NCBI GenBank assembly: GCA_035335645.1 | Contig: DAOQMM010000066.1 | Coordinates: 1-20,494 of the forward strand | Direction of reading: 5' to 3' | Source of the DNA: Zoogloea sp035335645 | GTDB lineage: Bacteria > Pseudomonadota > Gammaproteobacteria > Burkholderiales > Rhodocyclaceae | DNA: 20,494 nt | Shown here: one piece after another, positions 14,459 through 20,494 of the stretch | Layout of the letters: each line of letters begins with the position of its first letter | Numbering within the stretch: the stretch's first letter is position 1 | Made by a program: the position numbers and the translations under genes | Notes under the pieces: generated by a model | Told to the model about the DNA's origin: nothing | Seen by the model: the letters and a program-made list of their open reading frames with translations, nothing else | Database searches by the model: none

Positions 14459-15798
14459 AGGTCTGGAATGGCGGCGTAGCCGCACTGGTCCTGTTGACCC
14501 TGCTGGGCGCGGCGCCCCGTGCGCGGGCCGACGCAGCGGAGACGGCCGACCGTCTGTTCACCGGCCGGGAAGCCTTCTCCCAGCCCCTGCCGGGGCTCGA
14601 CGAGGCCGAGCGGGAGCGCTTCTTCCGCGGCCGCGCCCTGTTCAACCAGAGCTGGGTCGTGGCGCCGGCCAGGGACGACCGGGTGGACGGTCTCGGGCCG
14701 CTCTACAACCGCCTCGCCTGCGTGTCGTGCCACGCCCACAACGGCCGCGGCCTGCCGCCGGAGCGGGCGGGCGAGCGGATGCAGGCGATGCTGGTGCGCC
14801 TTTCGGTGGCGGGCGTCGGGCCGCGGGGCGGTCCGCGGCCCCATCCGGCCTACGGCGACCAGTTCAACGAGGAAGGCATCCCCGGCGTGCCCGGCGAGGG
14901 GCGGGTGCTGCTGCGCTGGCAGACGGTCCGCGTCCATGGCGCCCGCCTGCGCCGACCGGTGCTGCGCTTCGAGGATCTGGCGTATGGCCCCCTCGGCCCG
15001 GTGCTGACATCCCCCCGCGTCGGCCAGCAGGTGGTGGGCATGGGTCTGATCGATGCAGTGCCCGCGGCCACGCTGGAGGCGCTCGCCGAGGCGCCCAAAC
15101 CAGACACCGTGCGCGGGCGGGTGAACCGGGTGTGGAATCCCGAAACCGGCGCCACGGAGGTCGGTCGCTTCGGCCACAAGGCCAACATGCCCAGCCTGCG
15201 CGCCCAGATCGCCGGGGCCTTCCTCGGCGACCTGGGCATCACCTCACCGCTGCATCCTGCCGAAAACTGCACGCCGGTGCAGACCGCCTGCCGTCGGGCG
15301 CCGTCCGGCGGCGCGCCGGAGCTCTCGGCCCAGCAGCTCGACGAGGTCACGTATTACCTCGCCCAGCTGGCTGTGCCGCCCCGTCGCGGGGCGGACGATC
15401 CGGCGGTGCGTCGTGGCGAGGCGCGTTTCGCGGCGCTGGGCTGCACTGCCTGCCACCGGCCGATGCTGCGCACCGGCGACTCCGCCTCGCCCGCGCTGGC
15501 CCATCAGGACATTGCGCCCTACACCGATCTGCTCCTCCACGACATGGGGCCGGGGCTCGCCGACGGGCGTCCGGATTTTGCAGCGGGCGGACGGGAGTGG
15601 CGCACGCCGCCCCTGTGGGGTCTCGGTCTGACCGCTGCGGTCAGCGAGCGGGCGCGCTACCTTCACGACGGCCGTGCCCGCAGCCTGCACGAGGCCATCC
15701 TGTGGCATGGGGGCGAGGCCACCGTGGCGCGGCAGCGTTACGCTGCCTTGGGTGCCGCGGGTCGCGCCGAGTTGATGGCCTTTCTGGGATCGCTGTGA
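14455..15798 (+). CDS. Periplasmic di-heme cytochrome c of the DUF1111 (DHOR, 'thiol oxidoreductase') family
   Basis: The 447-residue protein has a Sec signal peptide (1-25, ending ARADA) and two c-type heme sites, CVSCH (89-93) and CTACH (330-334). Family blocks are clear: DGLGPLYNRLACVSCHAHNG, then HKANMPSLRAQIAGAFLGDL, then GITSPLHPAENCTPVQTAC, then LLLHDMGPGLAD, then YLHDGRARSLHEAILWHGGEA. Relatives are distant members of the MauG/cytochrome c peroxidase group, often encoded beside TonB receptors and imelysin-type proteins in iron-linked loci. Here a solute-binding protein takes the imelysin position. Translation is coupled to the preceding gene by an ATGA overlap. A plausible job is to change the oxidation state of a metal or its ligand in the periplasm, but no substrate is established from sequence. 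Confidence 0.88.
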   Translation: MKVWNGGVAALVLLTLLGAAPRARADAAETADRLFTGREAFSQPLPGLDEAERERFFRGRALFNQSWVVAPARDDRVDGLGPLYNRLACVSCHAHNGRGLPPERAGERMQAMLVRLSVAGVGPRGGPRPHPAYGDQFNEEGIPGVPGEGRVLLRWQTVRVHGARLRRPVLRFEDLAYGPLGPVLTSPRVGQQVVGMGLIDAVPAATLEALAEAPKPDTVRGRVNRVWNPETGATEVGRFGHKANMPSLRAQIAGAFLGDLGITSPLHPAENCTPVQTACRRAPSGGAPELSAQQLDEVTYYLAQLAVPPRRGADDPAVRRGEARFAALGCTACHRPMLRTGDSASPALAHQDIAPYTDLLLHDMGPGLADGRPDFAAGGREWRTPPLWGLGLTAAVSERARYLHDGRARSLHEAILWHGGEATVARQRYAALGAAGRAELMAFLGSL

Positions 15799-15842
15799 GC
15801 CGGCCCGGATGGTCTCCGGTACGCACCGGTCTGGGGCACTAT

Positions 15843-15865
15843 CGTGATATAGCGCTGCATATAGG
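15843..15865. promoter_or_regulatory. ModE-like operator, box 4, between convergent genes
   Basis: Half-sites CGTGATAT and CATATAGG are separated by 7 nt. It lies downstream of both flanking genes, the di-heme cytochrome (stop at 15798) and modG (stop at 15944, minus strand). An 8-bp inverted repeat CTGGGGCA (15831-15838) / TGCCCCAG (15905-15912) brackets it. Confidence 0.68.
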
Positions 15866-15943
15866 TGCCACGGGGGCGGTCCGCGGCGGCGGCGTGACTG
15901 AAGCTGCCCCAGGCTGGAACTGGATTTGATGCGCTGCAGTAAA

Positions 15944-16372
15944 TCAGGTGCTGACGCCGAGGATCACGGAGGGCGCCTTGAACACCGCGGTGGCTGGTGC
16001 GCCCAGCTTCAGCCCCAAGGCAACGGAGCCCTCGTGGGTGATGGTGGCATACACCGTATGACCGTCTGCCAGACCGATAGCCACCTCGGTGCTCACCGGG
16101 CCTTCGGTCAGGGCGGTGATCGTGCCGGCCAGACAGTTGCGCGCCGACAGCCGGACGTCCGCGCCTTCCGTGAGGACCAGCACCGAGGACGCCTTGATGA
16201 TGGCCTTCACCGGGCGGCCCGGGATCAGCCCGAGCTCAATGGCGCTGTCGCGGGTGACGGTCGCGACGATCACGATGCCACCGGGCAGGGTGACATCCAC
16301 TTCGGTGGTGACTGCGCCGGGTTTGACGGCGGTGACGGTCCCTCCGAACACGTTGCGGGCACTGATCTTCAT
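15944..16372 (-). CDS. modG: Molybdenum-pterin-binding (Mop) protein with two Mop domains, molybdate storage/homeostasis
   Basis: The 142-residue protein is two tandem Mop (molbindin) domains, ~2-67 and ~74-140, each starting with the signature K/RxSARN and ending with KASSVLVL or KAPSVILG. This matches the di-Mop ModG type of Azotobacter vinelandii, including its length, which assembles as a trimer and binds several molybdate ions in the cytoplasm. The open frame extends 13 codons upstream, but the ATG at 16372 is preceded by AGGAG at good distance and begins exactly with the Mop signature. It is divergent from modE. A possible promoter is TTGCCG-18-TAGAGT on the minus strand. Confidence 0.92.
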   Translation of the reverse strand: MKISARNVFGGTVTAVKPGAVTTEVDVTLPGGIVIVATVTRDSAIELGLIPGRPVKAIIKASSVLVLTEGADVRLSARNCLAGTITALTEGPVSTEVAIGLADGHTVYATITHEGSVALGLKLGAPATAVFKAPSVILGVST

Positions 16373-16419
16373 GAGGCATCTCCTGATTTTGGCAATCTTG
16401 CACTGCAGCAACCTTGGCC

Positions 16420-16449
16420 ACTCTACGCCCGTGCACGCGGACCCGGCAA
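16420..16449 (-). promoter_or_regulatory. Possible modG promoter
   Basis: On the minus strand, TTGCCG (plus coordinates 16444-16449) and TAGAGT (16420-16425) are 18 nt apart, giving a leader of about 40 nt before modG. The match is moderate. No ModE-like box overlaps it. Confidence 0.35.
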
Positions 16450-16484
16450 GGGGCTGTTCACCGATTCGAGATGGAGCGGAAATT

Positions 16485-16503
16485 GCTAAAGATCGCTAAG
16501 ATC
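16485..16503 (+). repeat. Short tandem repeat upstream of modE
   Basis: GCTAAAGATC is followed directly by GCTAAGATC, ending next to ModE-like box 5. It could be a binding site for an activator or chance in an AT-richer promoter region. Confidence 0.35.
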
Positions 16504-16526
16504 CGTTGTGTACGACTTTATACAGA
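16504..16526. promoter_or_regulatory. ModE-like operator, box 5, at the modE start
   Basis: Half-sites CGTTGTGT and TATACAGA are separated by 7 nt, the most degenerate copy. It contains a -10-like TATACA (16519-16524) and ends 6 nt before the modE ATG, which suggests autoregulation of modE-modABC. Confidence 0.58.
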
Positions 16527-16532
16527 GTACTC

Positions 16533-17360
16533 ATGACCACGCGACGTCCGATTCACCACAAACTCGTCGGAAAGCTGACCGTCGATACCGAGTTCGGCAC
16601 CTTTCTGGGCGACACGCGCATCCGTCTGCTGGAAGCCATCGAGCGTTACGGCTCCATCTCCCAGGCGGCGAAGGCCGTGCCCCTGTCCTACAAGGCCGCG
16701 TGGGATGCGGTGGATGCCATGAACAACCTGGCCGAGGAACCCCTGGTGGAGCGCTCGGTGGGCGGCAAGCACGGCGGCGGTACCAGCCTTACCGAGTACG
16801 GCCAGCGGGTCATCGCCCTGTATCGGGCGGTGGAACTGGAATACCAGCAGGCCATCGACCGCCTCGCCAAGACCCTGGGCGAGCCGGGCGCCGGTTCGGT
16901 GCGCCAGTTCCAGACCCTGCTGCGGCGCATGTCCATGCGCACCAGCGCGCGCAACCAGTTTGTCGGCACCGTGTCCGGCCTGCGCGAAGGGGAGGTGAGT
17001 TTCGAGGTGCGGGTGCGCCTCGACGACGCCCACGAAATTGTCGCGGTCATCACCCGCGAGAGCGCCGAAAACCTGGAGCTGGCCATCGGTCTGGAGGTGC
17101 ACGCCTTCGTCAAGGCGCCGTCGGTGATCATCGTCACCGATCCCGAGACCCGCACCTCCGCCCGCAATCACCTGTGGGGCGAAGTGACCCGCATCCATCC
17201 GGGCCCGGTCAGTTCGGAAGTCACCATCACCCTGCCCAGCGGGCGCAACGTCACTTCGGTGGTGACCCACGACAGCATCGACATGCTGGCCCTCGCGCCG
17301 GGGGTGCCGGCCTGCGCCGTGTTCCAGGCGTCCGCCGTGATCCTCGCCGTTTTCGACTGA
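16533..17360 (+). CDS. modE: Molybdate-responsive transcriptional regulator ModE
   Basis: The 275-residue protein has an N-terminal winged helix-turn-helix of the LysR-like ModE type (~20-115: DTRIRLLEAIERYGSISQAA, then VPLSYKAAWDAVDAMNN, then the GGKHGGGTSLTEYG wing). Two C-terminal Mop domains follow (~134-203 and ~207-275, MRTSARN...KAPSVII and TRTSARN...VILAVF). This is the full E. coli ModE layout (262 residues): the Mop pair binds molybdate and the dimer then binds DNA. The ATG at 16533 is preferred over the TTG at 16506 because it starts where ModE proteins do. There is no good Shine-Dalgarno, and the likely -10 lies only 8 nt upstream, so the mRNA may be leaderless. It is first in the modE-modA-modB-modC row and probably represses its own row and the TonB operon. 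Confidence 0.95.
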   Translation: MTTRRPIHHKLVGKLTVDTEFGTFLGDTRIRLLEAIERYGSISQAAKAVPLSYKAAWDAVDAMNNLAEEPLVERSVGGKHGGGTSLTEYGQRVIALYRAVELEYQQAIDRLAKTLGEPGAGSVRQFQTLLRRMSMRTSARNQFVGTVSGLREGEVSFEVRVRLDDAHEIVAVITRESAENLELAIGLEVHAFVKAPSVIIVTDPETRTSARNHLWGEVTRIHPGPVSSEVTITLPSGRNVTSVVTHDSIDMLALAPGVPACAVFQASAVILAVFD

Positions 17361-17382
17361 TCCCATTCCGAAAGGGTCTCCC

Positions 17383-18138
17383 ATGAAGCACACGTTCCGA
17401 CATGCATCCCTGTTCCTCGTCCTCGCCGGCGCCGCGCTGCTGGCCCGTGCGGAGGAGATCTCCGTCGCCGTGGCGGCCAACTTCACCGCGCCGATGCAGA
17501 AGATCGCCGCCGATTTTGAGAAGGCCACGGGCCACAAGGCCCAGCTGGTGTCCGGCTCCACCGGCAAGTTCTACGCGCAGATCAAATCCGGCGCGCCCTT
17601 CCAGCTGCTCCTCGCCGCCGACGACGAGACGCCGGCCCGCCTGATCAAGGAAGGTGACGGTGTGAGCGGCAGCGCCTTCACCTACGCCATCGGCAAGCTG
17701 GTGCTGTGGTCGCCCAAGCCCGGCTTCGTGGACGACAAGGGCGAGGTGCTCAAGGCCGGCCGCTTCGAGCACCTGTCGGTGGCCAATCCCAAGCTGGCGC
17801 CTTACGGCCTGGCGGCGATGGAAGCCCTCAAGGCCCTCAACCTGGCCGATGCCCTGCAGCCGAAAGTCGTGCTCGCCGAAAGCATCTCCCAGGCCCAGCA
17901 GTTTGTCACCTCGGGCAACGCCGAGCTGGGCTTCATCGCCTATTCCCAGATCCACAAGGACGGCAGGATCATCGACGGCAGCTACTGGCTGGTGCCCGCG
18001 CGCCTGTACGGTCCGATCCGCCAGGATGCGGTGATCCTCGCCCAGGGCAAAGGCAATGCCGCCGTCGAGGCGCTGACGGCCTACCTCAAGTCGCCCGCCG
18101 CCGCCGCGGTGATCCGCAGCTACGGCTACGACCGGTAA
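17383..18138 (+). CDS. modA: Periplasmic molybdate-binding protein ModA
   Basis: The 251-residue protein has a Sec signal peptide (1-23, ending ARAEE) and a type-II periplasmic-binding fold. It binds molybdate or tungstate and delivers it to ModBC. Visible family blocks: AANFTAPMQKIAADFEKATG (31-50), SGSTGKFYAQIKSGAPF (57-73), FTYAIGKLVLWSPKPG, VANPKLAPYGLAA and AELGFIAYSQI. These resemble A. vinelandii ModA2 more than E. coli ModA; the first oxyanion loop reads A-N-F where I recall T-N-F in ModA2. The start at 17383 has AAGGG upstream and lies 22 nt after the modE stop, in one operon. Confidence 0.95.
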   Translation: MKHTFRHASLFLVLAGAALLARAEEISVAVAANFTAPMQKIAADFEKATGHKAQLVSGSTGKFYAQIKSGAPFQLLLAADDETPARLIKEGDGVSGSAFTYAIGKLVLWSPKPGFVDDKGEVLKAGRFEHLSVANPKLAPYGLAAMEALKALNLADALQPKVVLAESISQAQQFVTSGNAELGFIAYSQIHKDGRIIDGSYWLVPARLYGPIRQDAVILAQGKGNAAVEALTAYLKSPAAAAVIRSYGYDR

Positions 18139-18171
18139 GGCTTTTGCCCAACCGACCTCAAGGGAAATGCC

Positions 18172-18861
18172 GTGGAACTCGGTCCCGACGATCTGAATGC
18201 CTTGCTCCTGACGGCGAAGCTGGCTACCGTCGTCACCCTGGCGCTCCTGGTGGTGGGCACGCCCATCGCCTGGTGGCTGGCGCGGACCCGGTCGCGCCTG
18301 CGGGGCGTGATCGGTGCATTCGTCTCGCTGCCCATCGTGCTGCCCCCGACGGTCCTCGGTTTTTATCTGCTGCTGCTCATGGGGCCACAAGGCCTCGTCG
18401 GGCAGACTACCCGCGCCCTCGGGCTGGGCATGTTGCCCTTCAGTTTTGCCGGGCTCGTGGTGGCTTCGGTGTTCTATTCCTTGCCCTTCGTCGTCCAGCC
18501 CATCCAGAACGCCTTTCTGGCGATGGGCGAACGGCCCCTCGAAGTCGCGGCCACGCTTCGCGCGTCGCCCTGGGAAAGCTTCTTCCGGGTCGCCCTGCCC
18601 CAGGCGCGACAGGGCTTTGTCACGGCCGCCGTCCTGGGGTTCGCCCATACCGTCGGGGAGTTCGGGGTGGTCCTGATGATCGGCGGCAACATTCCCGGCA
18701 AGACCCAGGTCTTGTCGGTGCAGATCTATAACCACGTCGAAGCATTGGAGTACGGCAAGGCCCACGGGCTGGCGGCCGGACTCGTGGCCTTCTCCTTCCT
18801 GGTCCTGCTGCTGCTCCAGGCCCTGGGCGGAGGCCGGAACACGACCGGGGTGGGGCGATGA
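18172..18861 (+). CDS. modB: Molybdate ABC transporter permease ModB
   Basis: The 229-residue inner-membrane permease has about five hydrophobic segments and the conserved cytoplasmic EAA loop EVAATLRASPWESFFRVALPQA, which contacts the ATPase ModC. Other ModB blocks are SLPIVLPPTVLGFYLL and AHTVGEFGVVLMIGGNIPGKTQ. The start is the GTG at 18172, preceded by AGGGAAA; the nearby ATG at 18167 is out of frame. It lies 33 nt after modA and its stop overlaps the modC start. Confidence 0.95.
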   Translation: MELGPDDLNALLLTAKLATVVTLALLVVGTPIAWWLARTRSRLRGVIGAFVSLPIVLPPTVLGFYLLLLMGPQGLVGQTTRALGLGMLPFSFAGLVVASVFYSLPFVVQPIQNAFLAMGERPLEVAATLRASPWESFFRVALPQARQGFVTAAVLGFAHTVGEFGVVLMIGGNIPGKTQVLSVQIYNHVEALEYGKAHGLAAGLVAFSFLVLLLLQALGGGRNTTGVGR

Positions 18862-19934
18862 GCGCGCTCTCCCTTGTCCTGCGGCTGCCCCTCGCCGACT
18901 TCGAACTGCATGCTGAGCTGGCGCTGCCCGGACGCGGCGTGACCGCCCTGTTCGGTCCTTCGGGTTCCGGCAAGACCACCCTGCTGCGCTGCGTCGCCGG
19001 CCTGGCCCGCGGCGCCGGACGTATCGTCGTGAATGACGAAGTCTGGCAGGACGACGCCCGCCGGATCTTCCTGCCCACCCACCGCCGCGCTCTCGGCTAC
19101 GTCTTCCAGGAAGCCAGCCTGTTCGAGCACCTGACCGTGCGCGGCAACCTGGAATTCGGCCTGCGCCGCATCCTGCCCGCGGAGCGCAAGGTGAGCTGGG
19201 ACCAGGCGCTCGATCTGCTGGGCATCGGCCCGCTCCTCGAGCGGCGCAGCACCACCCTTTCCGGCGGTGAGCGCCAGCGGGTCGCCATCGCCCGGGCGCT
19301 CCTCACCAGCCCGCGCCTGCTCCTGATGGACGAGCCCCTCGCGGCGCTGGACGCGCCGCGCAAGCAGGAGATCCTGCCCTACCTGGAACGCCTCCACGAC
19401 GAACTGGCGATTCCCGTGCTCTACGTGAGCCATTCCGCCGACGAGGTGGCGCGCCTGGCCGATCACCTGGTGCTGCTGGAGCGCGGCCGCGTGGTGGCCA
19501 GCGGCGCCACCGACGCCCTGCTGGCGCGTCTCGACCTGCCCCTGGCGCGGGACGAGGAGGCCGCGGTGCGCCTCGACACCATGGTCCTCGACCACGATGA
19601 GGCCTACGCGCTCACCACCCTGGGTTTTGCCGGCGGCACCATCCAGGTCACCCGCAAGGCGCTGCCGGTGGGCGCCCGGGCGCGCCTCAAGATCCAGGCC
19701 CGTGACGTGAGCATCGCCCTGCGCGGCGACAACCCGTCGAGCATCGTCAATCGCGTGCCGGCGCGTGTCGTCGGTTTCGGCGAGGCGGCCCACCCGGCCC
19801 AGTGTCTGGTGGCCCTGGAGGCGGGCAGGGTGCGTCTGATGGCACGCATCACGCGCCTGTCGCGGGACCAGCTCGGCCTCACGGCGGGCATGGAGGTGGT
19901 GGCTCAGATCAAGTCCGTCGCGCTGCTGGCCTGA
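18858..19934 (+). CDS. modC: Molybdate ABC transporter ATP-binding protein ModC
   Basis: The 358-residue ATPase powers molybdate import with ModA and ModB. The Walker A motif GPSGSGKTT is at 33-41, followed by a Q-loop (YVFQEASLF), the signature LSGGERQRVAIARAL, Walker B LLLMDEPLAALD and the switch His in VLYVSHSADEV. A C-terminal TOBE/Mop domain (~290-358, ending MEVVAQIKSVALLA) follows; in relatives this can bind molybdate or tungstate and inhibit transport. The ATG overlaps the modB stop by 4 nt (ATGA), the usual coupling in mod operons. Confidence 0.96.
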   Translation: MSALSLVLRLPLADFELHAELALPGRGVTALFGPSGSGKTTLLRCVAGLARGAGRIVVNDEVWQDDARRIFLPTHRRALGYVFQEASLFEHLTVRGNLEFGLRRILPAERKVSWDQALDLLGIGPLLERRSTTLSGGERQRVAIARALLTSPRLLLMDEPLAALDAPRKQEILPYLERLHDELAIPVLYVSHSADEVARLADHLVLLERGRVVASGATDALLARLDLPLARDEEAAVRLDTMVLDHDEAYALTTLGFAGGTIQVTRKALPVGARARLKIQARDVSIALRGDNPSSIVNRVPARVVGFGEAAHPAQCLVALEAGRVRLMARITRLSRDQLGLTAGMEVVAQIKSVALLA

Positions 19935-19952
19935 GCCGGCGCAGGTGCCCCT

Positions 19953-20005
19953 CGGCGGCCGCCACCGGCCGCCGCCGGACGGTGCCCCGGCGGGAACGAA
20001 GTTCC
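19953..20005 (+). repeat. GC-rich hairpins after modC
   Basis: CGGCGGCCG/CGGCCGCCG with a CCAC loop (19953-19974) is followed by GGAAC/GTTCC with a GAA loop (19993-20005). They may mark the end of the mod transcript, but no T-run follows, so termination would need Rho or be incomplete. Confidence 0.45.
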
Positions 20006-20054
20006 GCCACAATCGCTCCATGCCCTCATGAGCCCTTGCCCGCGGGAGCCCGCC

Positions 20055-20494
20055 ATGGACACGCCGAGAATCGCCCTTGCCCTCCTGGCCGCCAGCCTGG
20101 CGCTGCCGGCCGCGGCCATCAACAAATGCCAGACGCCGGACGGGCGCGTCACCTACACGGACGGTCCCTGCGCGGCGGGCTCCACCCAGACCGGCCGCGT
20201 CGAGCCCCTGCCGCCGGTCGATCCTGCCGACCGGGCCGATGCCCTGGCCCGCTCGAAGCAGGTCGTGGACGACGCCCGCGCCCTCGACGCCAAGCGCGAC
20301 GCCCTCGCAGCCGAGCGGCAGAAAAGCTACGACGCCGAGCGCCGCGCCGAAGAAGAAGCCAGGCTCCGCCAGCAAGCCGCCGACGAAGCCGCCACCGCCA
20401 ACCTCTACCCGGTGCCGGTGATCGTCCCGCGCGTGCGCGCGCCGGTCGTACCGGTGGTCAAGCCCAGACCCAGGACGGAAGACACCGACCGGCC
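20055..20494 (+). CDS. Secreted DUF4124-domain protein, 3' end missing
   Basis: The ATG at 20055 has GGAG six bases upstream, and the frame is open to the window end (146 codons visible). The first ~21 residues form a Sec signal peptide (PRIALALLAASLALPAAA). They are followed by a DUF4124-type start, INKCQTPDGRVTYTDGPCAAG, common in small betaproteobacterial envelope proteins and with two Cys likely to form a disulfide. Residues ~60-115 are a charged Ala/Glu/Arg-rich helix, probably coiled coil, then a Pro/Val-rich tail. The role of DUF4124 proteins is unknown. It lies 120 nt after modC but shows no link to molybdate. Confidence 0.82.
   Translation, partial: MDTPRIALALLAASLALPAAAINKCQTPDGRVTYTDGPCAAGSTQTGRVEPLPPVDPADRADALARSKQVVDDARALDAKRDALAAERQKSYDAERRAEEEARLRQQAADEAATANLYPVPVIVPRVRAPVVPVVKPRPRTEDTDR

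Noticed and set aside
18726..20375. A 549-codon minus-strand frame opposite modC and the DUF4124 gene
   Set aside because: Antisense shadow of two well-supported plus-strand genes.
1..20494. CRISPR arrays, insertion sequences or phage genes
   Set aside because: No repeat-spacer pattern, transposase, integrase or terminal inverted repeats with target duplications were seen.

Overview
The window is GC-rich DNA whose gene content fits a betaproteobacterium of the Rhodocyclales/Zoogloeaceae type (Thauera, Azoarcus or Zoogloea relatives). This placement is inferred from protein style and gene order, not from a search. Coding density is high and most genes sit in three clusters.

Left part (1-8350). 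A 5'-truncated gene for a degenerate staphylococcal-nuclease-like protein ends at 517. A minus-strand cluster follows, read from 5140 down to 990: a Pat-type protein acetyltransferase (acyl-CoA-synthetase-like body plus GNAT domain), 3-methyladenine DNA glycosylase I (tag, start overlapping the pat stop) and a YeaD-type hexose-6-phosphate mutarotase. Upstream of it, on the same strand, is a large orphan multi-PAS sensor histidine kinase whose stop codon lies inside a 28-nt dyad.

Middle (8400-10630). A tRNA operon, Pro(TGG)-Arg(TCT)-His(GTG), has a near-consensus promoter and a strong intrinsic terminator. A patatin-like phospholipase gene follows, convergent with a small gene of unknown function.

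Right part (10633-19934). This is a molybdate island and the most interesting section. It holds a conventional set, modG (two Mop domains), modE, modA, modB and modC. It also holds an unusual three-gene operon: a TonB-dependent outer-membrane receptor, a Tat-exported solute-binding protein and a DUF1111-type di-heme cytochrome c. I find five ModE-like operators with the same layout (8-nt half-site, 7-nt spacer, 8-nt half-site, roughly CGTTATRT-N7-TATATAGG). Three lie between the small unknown gene and the TonB receptor gene, one lies between the convergent di-heme and modG genes, and one overlaps the presumed modE promoter. The simplest reading is that ModE controls an outer-membrane and periplasmic uptake system for molybdate, tungstate or a chelated form of them, feeding the inner-membrane ModABC transporter. 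That receptor-to-metal link is inferred from operators and neighbourhood only.

The window ends in a 3'-truncated gene for a secreted DUF4124-type protein (20055 onward).
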